Source: Catenuloplanes indicus
GTDB lineage: Bacteria; Actinomycetota; Actinomycetes; Mycobacteriales; Micromonosporaceae
Direction: 5' to 3'
NCBI RefSeq assembly: GCF_030813715.1
Contig: NZ_JAUSUZ010000001.1
Location: forward strand, 2,232,001-2,296,000
Length of the DNA: 64,000 nucleotides
Within the stretch, counting starts at the first letter, position 1. Each line of letters opens with the position of its first letter. Shown in pieces: positions 1 through 7,057 of this stretch. The notes under the pieces were generated by a model. That model saw only the letters and a list, made by a program, of their open reading frames with translations, did not search any database and had not been told where the DNA came from. A program made the position numbers and the translations under genes.

Positions 1-828
1 CTCCAGGAAGTAGTCGAACGTGGTGGCCGCGCCGATGTGCGCGTCCACGCCCGCGGACTGCCGGTTCGACTGGGTGCCGTCGCCCCAGACGTTGTCCGCG
101 TCGGTGAACGTCACGCACGTACCGCCGGTGGTGTTGTTCATGTCGCAGGTCCGGCCGTTGCCCCGCTCCGGGTCGATCATGCTGAACGTGGACCCGGACT
201 GCGTGGTGTCGATCTCCACCTCGCCCGAGTAGACGCCGTGTCCCTCGCCGGTCACGGTCTTGAACTCGTCGAACGAGCGGATCCCGGCGCCGGTGCGGGC
301 ATCCGTGATCACGTGCAGCCGGGACGGCGTCTGGCCGTCCGCGCCGAATCCGGTCAGCACGGTCTCCCAGGCCAGCCGCCCGGTGCCGTCGCTGGCGTCG
401 ACGAACAGCTCCGGCGCCGCGGTCTCGCGGACCGTGCCCTCGAACGCGTCGATCGCGGCCTGCTTCGCCCGCCCCGCGGTCACCGCCGGCGTGGTACCGA
501 GCGTGAGCGGCGCGGCCAGGCCCGCGGAACTGCCGGTGTAGTCGCCGCGCGCGTCGGTCCGGATTATCACATCGCCGCCGGAGACGCGCAGGCCGGCGTA
601 GGTGCGGGTGTACCGGACGACCGCGCCGCCGGTCCGGTCGGTCTTGCTGCTGTAGACCGTGTAACGGTCCCGCGCCGACCCCTTGATCGCGGCGGCGTGC
701 GTGACGAGCGCGCGGGACGCGCCGGCGGACGGATCGGGTGCGGGGGCGGCGGACGCGCTCGTGGCGACGACCGCGAGACCGCTGCCGGCCAGCAGGGTGA
801 CGCCGGCCAGCGCGAGGGCTGATCTCAA
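1..828 (-). CDS. Secreted M4 (thermolysin-like) metalloprotease, N-terminal part
   Basis: The gene runs off the left edge; 276 codons are present. A TTG start at 828 is chosen because GGAGG lies four bases upstream and an Ala-rich signal peptide (ending near ATSASAA, residues 25-35) follows at once. The next ~150 residues resemble the FTP/PepSY propeptide of M4 peptidases (Y-T-V-Y-S-S, VVRYTRTYAGLRVSGGDV, then G-T-G-R-L-A-W-E-T). The last visible residues, TTFDYF, match the conserved segment just before the HExxH zinc site, which falls outside the window. The enzyme should be exported as a proenzyme and cleave extracellular protein. Family call is firm; activity cannot be judged without the catalytic part. 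Confidence 0.82.
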   Translation of the reverse strand, partial: MRSALALAGVTLLAGSGLAVVATSASAAPAPDPSAGASRALVTHAAAIKGSARDRYTVYSSKTDRTGGAVVRYTRTYAGLRVSGGDVIIRTDARGDYTGSSAGLAAPLTLGTTPAVTAGRAKQAAIDAFEGTVRETAAPELFVDASDGTGRLAWETVLTGFGADGQTPSRLHVITDARTGAGIRSFDEFKTVTGEGHGVYSGEVEIDTTQSGSTFSMIDPERGNGRTCDMNNTTGGTCVTFTDADNVWGDGTQSNRQSAGVDAHIGAATTFDYFLE

Positions 829-973
829 TGTGCCTCCTCGGTCAGAACATCGATGGCTCTGATCATCAGGCGGCGCAAAGGCGTGCGGAACACGCTCTCC
901 CGGCTTTATTCATACCGATCACGTCATACCGCCACCACGCTTGACATGACGGAAACGAGAGAGTGGTCATTTA

Positions 974-994
974 GAAACTTCGATGTATCGTTTC
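974..994. promoter_or_regulatory. Imperfect palindrome, LacI-type operator candidate
   Basis: GAAAC at 974 is mirrored by GTTTC ending at 994, with TCGAT/ATCG inside. LacI-family regulators of carbohydrate genes in actinomycetes often bind GAAAC-GTTTC dyads. It sits immediately before a CAZyme relic that would have been its target, between that relic and the divergent M4 protease. A TTGACA hexamer lies at 941-946. No binding evidence; the assignment rests on symmetry and place. Confidence 0.35.
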
Positions 995-1019
995 AAGGTT
1001 CCCCGGAGAAAGGCAGTCC

Positions 1020-1447
1020 CCACATGGCTCCCGACGTCACCGCCGCGCGTACGCCCACGCGCACGGCCTCCACACCGGCCCGCCGCCGCTGTCCGGCGGT
1101 CTCGGCGTGCGCGTCGACAACCGTGGCGACACCTCGCAGTGGACCCGCAACGTGCGGCTGGACAGCGCGTACGTCTCCGGTGCCGCCTCGCACGCGGTGG
1201 AGACCTACGGCGTGGACGGCCTCACCGCCGGCTCCGTCACCGCCCGCAACGTCGGCGAGTCGGGCCTGCTGCTCAACCAGACGATCAACGCGACGGTCGG
1301 CACGGTGGACGCGGAGAACGCCGGCACCGGCACCGGTTACGCCGCGTTCCGGATGGCCAACCGCAACGGCCGGGTCGGCAGTTCCTACCCCGACAACATC
1401 AGGGTGGGTACGGTCAAGCCGCGCGGCGGCGGCCGCGGCGTCTTCTG
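1020..1447 (+). pseudogene. Relic of a right-handed beta-helix (pectate-lyase-like) secreted protein
   Basis: In the frame containing position 1107, an uninterrupted stretch reads like the middle of a parallel beta-helix carbohydrate-active protein: GVRVDNRGDTSQWTRNV, AVETYGVDGLTAG, GESGLLLNQTINATVGTV, GYAAFRMANRNGRVG, and finally GRGVFCV. The alternating short strands with stacked N/V/T and the AAFRMANRNG turn are typical of that fold. There is no signal peptide, no proper start and no continuation: after GRGVFCV the frame becomes low-complexity Arg/Pro/His codons running into the ankyrin gene. It is therefore a fragment missing both ends. Longer reading frames on both strands through this stretch look like shadows. 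Confidence 0.6.
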
Positions 1448-1677
1448 CGTGCCGGGTGCGGCCGCTCCGCGTCCAGCGGCCGGGCGCCGGCGGCACCGCT
1501 TCCGCTACGCTCCGGCCGCGCGACGGCGTTGCCCCGATGCCGTGCCGCACCGCGAGAACCGCGCGCCACCCACCCGCGGCCACCCCGCACGTCCCGGCAC
1601 GCCGCACCCCCGCCACCGCGCCGCACGTCGCGGCGCCGCATACCGCGCCACACGCCGTGGCGCCGATCGGAGACGAC

Positions 1678-2847
1678 ATGGGTCAGGATGCCGACCAGCG
1701 GCTGGTCGAGGCGGTCCACCGCGATGACGGGGCCGCCGTCGAGAAGGCGCTCGCGGACGGCGCCGACCCGGATGCCGGGTATGACCGGTTCCGGTCATCG
1801 GTGCTGGCCGTGGCCGCCCACCGCGGGAACGGCGAGATCGTCGACCGGCTGCTGCGGGCGGGTGCCCGCGTCGAGGCGATCCGGCCGCGCGGTGCGACGC
1901 CGCTGCGCGTCGCCGTGGCATACGGGCTTGCGGACATCGTGCGCTCTCTCCTACGGCACGGCGCGCTCACGGTGGAGCCGGCCGGCCGTGGAAGCGTGCT
2001 CACCACGGCCGTGTCCGTCACGTCGCACCGGTCCGGGCCGGCGCACCTGGCGGTGCTGCGGCTGCTGCTGGAGGCGGGGGCGGCGCCGGCACCGGGCGAG
2101 GAGGAGCCGCTGCTCACCGCGGTGATGCTGCCGCACGTACCGCCGGCGGTACTGCGCCTGCTCCTCGCACACGGCGCGAATCCGGACCAGCGGCGTTCCG
2201 ACGGCGCACCGGCGATCGTCGTCGCCGCCCGCCGCGGCGACCACGCCCAGGTGGACGTGCTGCTGACGGCCGGAGCCGCGGTGGACGCCCGGGACCGGCA
2301 CGGCCGGACCGCGCTGATGCACGCAGCCGAGCGCGGCGAGCAGCGCGTCGTCGCCACGCTGCTGCTCGCCGGCGCCGACCCCGGCGCGACCGGCCCGGAC
2401 GGCACGACCGCGCCGCACCTGACCCGCGGCTGGCCGGAGCCGCACGAAGGCATCAAGCCGGGTGGACCCCGGAACGCGTGGGACGAGGTCCCGGTCGTCC
2501 GCAGCGCGGTCCGCGTCACGCCGGCCGGCGTCCGCCTCGACGCGGACCAGCGCCTGTTCCGGCTGCTGGCCGACGTCATCGGCCGCGCCGTGGCGAGCCT
2601 CGGCGACGAGGAGTGGACGGTGCGGACCGGCATGGACGCGGACCTGGCCAGGGCGTTCGCCACGCGACTGCGCGACGGGGGCATTCCCTCCGCCGACCGG
2701 GCCTGGCACCGGCTGGACATCACCGCGGACGAGCACGCGACGATACACAGCGCACTCGACGCGCTCGCGCACGGCCGGGCGGACGTCCCGGACCGGCTGG
2801 AGCTCGTCGACCTGCTCGACGAGCTGCGGCGGCAGCACCGCCGGTAG
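1678..2847 (+). CDS. Ankyrin-repeat protein
   Basis: 389 residues. The first ~265 form six or seven ankyrin repeats, with recognisable helices such as GNGEIVDRLLRAGA, GLADIVRSLLRHGA, AVLRLLLEAGA, DHAQVDVLLTAGAAVDARD, and GRTALMHAAERGEQRVVATLLLAGADP. The last ~110 residues are a non-repeat helical tail (LFRLLADVIGRAVASL ... ELVDLLDELRRQ) that I do not recognise. No signal peptide or membrane segment, so a cytoplasmic protein-protein scaffold is likely. The ATG at 1678 has GGAG upstream; the frame is open much further 5', but that part is the decayed beta-helix region in another frame and Arg/Pro-rich noise. Monocistronic, with a hairpin immediately after the stop. Confidence 0.85.
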   Translation: MGQDADQRLVEAVHRDDGAAVEKALADGADPDAGYDRFRSSVLAVAAHRGNGEIVDRLLRAGARVEAIRPRGATPLRVAVAYGLADIVRSLLRHGALTVEPAGRGSVLTTAVSVTSHRSGPAHLAVLRLLLEAGAAPAPGEEEPLLTAVMLPHVPPAVLRLLLAHGANPDQRRSDGAPAIVVAARRGDHAQVDVLLTAGAAVDARDRHGRTALMHAAERGEQRVVATLLLAGADPGATGPDGTTAPHLTRGWPEPHEGIKPGGPRNAWDEVPVVRSAVRVTPAGVRLDADQRLFRLLADVIGRAVASLGDEEWTVRTGMDADLARAFATRLRDGGIPSADRAWHRLDITADEHATIHSALDALAHGRADVPDRLELVDLLDELRRQHRR

Positions 2848-2866
2848 TCCGCGCCGACGGCGCGGA
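2848..2866 (+). terminator. Hairpin terminator after the ankyrin gene
   Basis: TCCGCGCCG and its exact complement CGGCGCGGA flank a single A, beginning at the base after the stop codon. It is GC-only without a T-run, as is usual for actinomycete terminators. Confidence 0.55.
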
Positions 2867-3034
2867 ACGTCCCGTGCCGGGCGTGCCGGAGCAGGCCGGC
2901 CGCCCCGGGCGACCGCAACACGCACACGCACGCGAACCGGGTGTTCGGCACGCCCGGCGCCTACCCGGCCGCGCCGGACGTGACCGCGGAGCCGGCCGGC
3001 GGCCGGGCACCGCGACCGCGAGCACGGCGTCCGG

Positions 3035-3064
3035 CCTGCCGCGCCGCCGGTGCGGCGCGGCAGG
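3035..3064 (-). terminator. Hairpin terminator of the 3080-3841 gene
   Basis: A perfect 12-bp stem (CCTGCCGCGCCG at 3035-3046, complement at 3053-3064) with loop CCGGTG lies 15 bases beyond the stop of the minus-strand gene. With the 2848 hairpin it separates two convergent genes. Confidence 0.65.
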
Positions 3065-3079
3065 GTGGTGGACGGCGCG

Positions 3080-3841
3080 TCAGCGGAACAGGCCGACCAG
3101 GGCCTTCTTCAGCGAGTTGTCGTGCCGGTCGCCGGCCCACAGCGCGGTGTCCAGCGCCCGGCCCTCGCGGCGGGCCTGCGAGCAGTACGCCAGCACGTCG
3201 TCCGCGGCCGGCAGGTCCGTGATGGCCAGCGCCGCGTGTGCCCGGTGGTGGTAGGCGGCCTCCTCGGCGTCGCGGACCGCGACCCGGCCGTCGTCGCCGT
3301 GCCGGGCCGCGATCGCCACCCGGCGGCCGAACAGCGGCACCAGCAGTACGCCGCCCGGGCCCGAGTGCGGGATCATGACCTCGGTGTTCGCCCTGGCCAG
3401 TGCGTCCGCGACGGCGCGCTCGTAGTGCGGCGCGACCGCGGCCTGAGCCTGGCGGGGGTCGAGCTTCGACAGCACGTCCGGCTGGACCGCGGAGGGCAGC
3501 GAGCCGAACAGCGCGCTGGACACCGGGCCGGGCAGCCGGTCGACGATCGCGACGAGCCGGTCCTCCGGCAGCGTGCGCAGCGCCGCCGCCGCGGACTCCG
3601 GCGGCACCTTCCCGGCCAGGCCGACCAGCTGGGCGTCGGACAGCATGCCGACGACCCGGTCGCGATAGTCGCCGGCCATCGCGGGCAGCAGACGCGCCAG
3701 GTCCGCCGGGGTCAGCTCCTTGACCACCACCGGCAGCCGGTCCGGCGGCATGCCTTTCATCAACGTCACGCCGTTCGCCGGCGGAGAATTCCGGATCATG
3801 ACTATCAGCTGGTTAACGGGCATCATCCCGCCCATCAGCAT
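3080..3841 (-). CDS. Helical protein of unknown function with MgtE_N-like repeats
   Basis: 253 residues, no signal peptide. Residues ~40-150 hold repeated short helices of the pattern LP-x-D-R-L-hhh-h-x-x-L-P (MPPDRLPVVVKELTPADLARLLPAM, VPPESAAAALRTLPEDRLVAIVDRLPG), which resemble the superhelical N domain of MgtE magnesium transporters; the transporter's CBS and membrane domains are absent. The C-terminal ~100 residues (SGPGGVLLVPLFGRRVAIAARH, then YHHRAHAALAITDLPAADDVLAYC) are not recognised. A similar stand-alone arrangement occurs in actinomycetes, but I cannot assign a function. Monocistronic; hairpins flank it on both sides. Confidence 0.6.
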   Translation of the reverse strand: MLMGGMMPVNQLIVMIRNSPPANGVTLMKGMPPDRLPVVVKELTPADLARLLPAMAGDYRDRVVGMLSDAQLVGLAGKVPPESAAAALRTLPEDRLVAIVDRLPGPVSSALFGSLPSAVQPDVLSKLDPRQAQAAVAPHYERAVADALARANTEVMIPHSGPGGVLLVPLFGRRVAIAARHGDDGRVAVRDAEEAAYHHRAHAALAITDLPAADDVLAYCSQARREGRALDTALWAGDRHDNSLKKALVGLFR

Positions 3842-3980
3842 GGTGCTCTCCCTGTGGTCGCCCAGCCGCCGAGACAGGCCGTGGAGGACCTGCTTACCTT
3901 TTGCTCAGGACTGGATAGCACGACCAGGTTACGAGCGCCATCGCCGAACGGCGCTGATCACACCTCGTTCGACCAGCAGC

Positions 3981-4006
3981 GGCGGCCCGGCCGTCGCCGG
4001 GCCGCC
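3981..4006 (-). terminator. Hairpin terminator of the lysozyme/ricin gene
   Basis: Perfect 11-bp stem, GGCGGCCCGGC at 3981-3991 and its complement at 3996-4006, loop CGTC, eight bases past the stop at 4015. Confidence 0.65.
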
Positions 4007-4014
4007 ACGCTGTG

Positions 4015-5649
4015 TCATTTCTTGACGGTCCAGGACTGCTTGTCGTGGTGGACGCACCACCAGATGACGACCGGCAGGCCGGCCTCGCTCTGGTTCAGGT
4101 CCAGGCAGTAGTTGCTGTCCAGTCCGGTGTAGAGCGTGTTGTCCGCGATCGTCCACTGCTGCGCCGCCGTACCGTTGCAGTTGGCGGTCTGGACCTTGAC
4201 GTTGTTGTCGACCTTGGCCCACGCCACGTCCAGGCAGAGACCGGTCACGTACGACCGGATCGTGCCGTCCGAGCGGACGTCCCACCGCTGTGCGGCGCGC
4301 GACGTCGGGTTGCAGTCCGTGACCGTCATGATCACGCCGTCGGTGGCCGCGCCGGCGTCGACGCACTTGCCGGTCTTCCAGTGGGTGATCTGCTGACCGG
4401 GCAGCACCGGCGGCTTCGGCGCGGCCGTGGTGCCCTGCGGCGCCGGTGCGACCGGTGCGGGCGCGGCGGCCTGGGCGGGCGTGCCCGGCGTCGGGCTGGG
4501 CGTCGCGGACGGCGTCGCCTTCGCACTCGGCGACGCGCTCGCGGACGGCGAACCGGCGACCGGGGACGGCGCCACCGGCGTGCCGAGGCGCGAGTCGAGC
4601 CGGTAGTACTCGGTGTAGTCGGTGACCTTCTTCAGGAACGCGCGGGTCATCACGTCCGGCAGGCCACCGGCCCGGCGTACCGTGTCCGGCCCGGCGTGGA
4701 ACGCGGCGAGCGCGGCCGCATACGGGTCGCCCTCCAGCCCGTCGAGTTCGTCGGTCAGCGCGCACAGCACCCGGCCGAGCGCCGGGATGGCGGAGCCGGG
4801 CTCCCACGCGGACGCGCCGGCCGGTGCGTACCGCGTCCAGACGTCCGTGCGGAACTGCGCCACGCCCTGGCGGCCGGCCTCGCCCAGCTTGCCCTCGTCG
4901 AACGCGGACGCGGCCATCAGCTCGGCCGCCACCGCGGCCGGCGTCACCTCCGGGCAGACCCGGCCGGCCTCGGCGACCAGCGCGACGTACGCATCCGGCA
5001 GCGGCTGCGCCTCCGGGACGTCCCCCGCCACCGTGTCCACCACCTCGACCGCGCCGGCGCCGCCGAACTGCGGCAGGTCCGCGTAGTAGGCCGCGTACCC
5101 GGCCGACTCGTCGACGTAGAGCTGCGCGGACTCGGGCACGCCACCGGCCTTGGTCACCGCGTCCAGCCCCAGGTGGTACGCCGCGAGCGAGAGCCGCCAC
5201 GGGTCGCCCTGCACACCGGCCTGCCGCAGCTCACCGCTGAGCCCGCACATCCGGTGGGCCAGCGCGAGCGCACCGGCCGTGGTGTCGGTGCGCGGCGCGC
5301 CAGGCCACGGCGCCCACTTCTTCCAGTCCTCGTCGGTCAGGCCGGCCAGGCCGGAACCGCCCGAGGCGGTGCCGGTCGCGGTGGAGTCGAAGCCGGACTC
5401 GGCCATCAGCTGCCCGGCGATCCGGTGCGAGCCGAGCATCGGGCAGGAGTGCGCCGCGCGGAGGATCGCCGAGAGCTGCACGTCCGAGACGGCATTTCCG
5501 GTGATCTTCTCGTCGTCCGCGCGGGCCACCCCCCAGCCGAGGACCGCGGCGGTCAGGACCACGATCGCCAGGGCCGTGCACATGGCCGCGGTGATCCGCC
5601 CGGATCTGTCCGCCGGAAGCCGGAGACTGATGTTCGGCACGACTCGCAC
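4015..5649 (-). CDS. Membrane-anchored tandem lysozyme-like protein with ricin-type lectin domain
   Basis: 544 residues. A hydrophobic segment at 22-43 anchors or exports the chain. Two lysozyme/transglycosylase-like domains follow: residues ~66-172, with LMAESGF (candidate catalytic Glu84), and ~230-330, with LMAASAF, where the equivalent position 247 is Ala. Each has a paired Cys and the AAYHLGLDAV/AAFHAGPDTV helix. A Pro/Ala/Ser linker (~336-415) leads to a C-terminal ricin B-type beta-trefoil (~418-544) with QRW and QSWTVKK ends of Q-x-W repeats and paired Cys. Likely acts on peptidoglycan or another glycan outside the membrane. Its stop is followed by a strong hairpin and it lies 53 bp downstream of the conservon, in the same direction. 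Confidence 0.78.
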   Translation of the reverse strand: MRVVPNISLRLPADRSGRITAAMCTALAIVVLTAAVLGWGVARADDEKITGNAVSDVQLSAILRAAHSCPMLGSHRIAGQLMAESGFDSTATGTASGGSGLAGLTDEDWKKWAPWPGAPRTDTTAGALALAHRMCGLSGELRQAGVQGDPWRLSLAAYHLGLDAVTKAGGVPESAQLYVDESAGYAAYYADLPQFGGAGAVEVVDTVAGDVPEAQPLPDAYVALVAEAGRVCPEVTPAAVAAELMAASAFDEGKLGEAGRQGVAQFRTDVWTRYAPAGASAWEPGSAIPALGRVLCALTDELDGLEGDPYAAALAAFHAGPDTVRRAGGLPDVMTRAFLKKVTDYTEYYRLDSRLGTPVAPSPVAGSPSASASPSAKATPSATPSPTPGTPAQAAAPAPVAPAPQGTTAAPKPPVLPGQQITHWKTGKCVDAGAATDGVIMTVTDCNPTSRAAQRWDVRSDGTIRSYVTGLCLDVAWAKVDNNVKVQTANCNGTAAQQWTIADNTLYTGLDSNYCLDLNQSEAGLPVVIWWCVHHDKQSWTVKK

Positions 5650-5702
5650 CCTTCTACCCGCCGGAGTTCGCCGAACTAAGACGTACGCCGGCGGGGATCA
5701 GT

Positions 5703-6269
5703 TCAACGCGCGGCCGAGGTTCCCGCCGGCAGCCGGGTCATCGCGTGCTTGACCAGCGCGATCAGTGCCTGCTTGCTGGACTGCCGGTCCCGTGCGTCGC
5801 ACCAGACCAGCGGCACGGACGGGTTGAGCTTGAGCGCGCCGCGGATCTCGTCCTCGGTGTACGGGCACTCGCCGAAGAACATGTTGACCGCGGCCACGAA
5901 CGGAATGCGGCGCCGCTCGAAGTAGTCGATCGCCGGGAAGCTCGCGTCCAGCCGGCGCGTGTCGACCAGCACGATCGCGCCGATCGCGCCGACCGCCAGC
6001 TCGTCCCAGATGAACCAGAACCGGTCCTGGCCGGGCGTGCCGAAGAGGTAGAGCACCACGTCCGAGTTGACCGTGATCCGGCCGAAGTCGAGCGCGACCG
6101 TGGTCTTGGACTTGTCCTCGATGCCGGTCAGGTCGTCGACGCCCTCGCTCGGCGCGGTCAGCACCTCCTCCGTGGTCAGCGGCGCGATCTCGCTGACCGA
6201 GCCGACGAGCGTGGTCTTCCCGGTGCCGAACCCGCCCGCGACCACCACCTTGACCGATTTGCGATTCAC
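5703..6269 (-). CDS. cvnD: Conservon small GTPase-like protein CvnD
   Basis: 188 residues with the P-loop GGFGTGKT at 12-19, the FGTPGQDRFWF segment (switch II equivalent), and VNMF (NKxD position altered). This is the actinobacterial MglA/CvnD-type ATP/GTP-binding protein. In conservons CvnD is the output GTPase of a four-gene unit resembling G-protein signalling: a sensor kinase-like CvnA, the roadblock protein CvnB and the DUF742 protein CvnC. It is last in the operon here, 18 bp after cvnC. Expected at the cytoplasmic face of the membrane. The signal and target are not evident from sequence. Confidence 0.9.
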   Translation of the reverse strand: MNRKSVKVVVAGGFGTGKTTLVGSVSEIAPLTTEEVLTAPSEGVDDLTGIEDKSKTTVALDFGRITVNSDVVLYLFGTPGQDRFWFIWDELAVGAIGAIVLVDTRRLDASFPAIDYFERRRIPFVAAVNMFFGECPYTEDEIRGALKLNPSVPLVWCDARDRQSSKQALIALVKHAMTRLPAGTSAAR

Positions 6270-6287
6270 GAAGCAGAGTCCTTTGTA

Positions 6288-6653
6288 CTAGAGGCGCTGG
6301 AGTCGATCGAGAATGGTTTCCAGGAGCCGGTAGTCGGCCACGGTGCGCTCGGCGGGATCGCCCAGTGCCAGGAAGCCGCGCTCCAGTAGCACGTCCACCA
6401 GCAGCTTGACGACGGTGAGCTGCTTGTTCAGGTACGCGGCGAGCTCGGCGACGGAGATCCAGCCGGAACAGCAGGCGATGATCTCGCGGTACTCCGGCTC
6501 CAGCGCCGACGTGTCCACCGGCAGCGCGGTGACCTGGGTGGCGAGGTTCAGGCTGGTGTTGCGCGGCGTGGTGCGCCCGTTGACGAGCATGTAGAGCGGG
6601 ACCAGCCGGCCACCGGGCTCGCCGTCGTCTCCGTACCAGGTCTCGTCCGGCAT
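6288..6653 (-). CDS. cvnC: Conservon DUF742 protein CvnC
   Basis: 121 residues: MPDETWYGDDGEPGGRLVPL then a winged-helix-like region (EYREIIACCSGWISVAELAAYL, TVVKLLVDVLLERGFLAL) ending LLETILDRLQRL, diagnostic of DUF742. The ATG at 6653 overlaps the TAA of cvnB by one base (TAATG), so translation is coupled. The longer open frame upstream is only a shadow of cvnB. Thought to be a regulatory partner in the conservon complex. Confidence 0.9.
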   Translation of the reverse strand: MPDETWYGDDGEPGGRLVPLYMLVNGRTTPRNTSLNLATQVTALPVDTSALEPEYREIIACCSGWISVAELAAYLNKQLTVVKLLVDVLLERGFLALGDPAERTVADYRLLETILDRLQRL

Positions 6654-7057
6654 TAGGCGGCTCCCTGCGGCACGCGAAGTGTGGTCCCCAGGTACTGACC
6701 GATGCGGGTGACCAGGCGGCCCATCTCGTAGGCGACCGTGCCCATGTCGACGTCCTGGCCGCAGAGCACCGCGAGGCGCGCGTGCGGGCCGGCCGCCGCG
6801 ACGAACAGCGTGTGCCCCTGGTACTCCACGATCACCTGACCGACCGGGCCGCTCTCGAACCGCCGGCCGGTCCCGGCCGCCACGCTGTGCAGCGAGGATG
6901 CGCCGGCCGCGAGCAGCTCCGCGGCGTCCTGCTGCAGCGCCGTGGACTTCTGGATGATCAGGCCGTCCGCGCTCAGGACCACCGCGTGATGCACGTCGGG
7001 GACCTGCACCAGCTCGTCGAGCATCCAGGTGAGATCGTTCTGCGATGTCGGGTCCAT
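6653..7057 (-). CDS. cvnB: Conservon roadblock/LC7 protein CvnB
   Basis: 134 residues with the roadblock/LC7 fold: LTWMLDELVQVPDVHHAVVLSADGLII, DAAELLAAGASSLHSVA, then GQVIVEYQGHTLFVAAAGPHARLAVLC. Roadblock proteins act as partners or GAP-like regulators for MglA-type GTPases; CvnD two genes downstream is the likely partner. Start ATG at 7057 shares its A with the TGA of cvnA, another coupled junction. Confidence 0.92.
   Translation of the reverse strand: MDPTSQNDLTWMLDELVQVPDVHHAVVLSADGLIIQKSTALQQDAAELLAAGASSLHSVAAGTGRRFESGPVGQVIVEYQGHTLFVAAAGPHARLAVLCGQDVDMGTVAYEMGRLVTRIGQYLGTTLRVPQGAA

Noticed and set aside
853-1677. Extension of the ankyrin protein to 664 residues
   Set aside because: The upstream part is Arg/Thr/Pro noise in a frame different from the beta-helix relic, and a ribosome site precedes ATG 1678.
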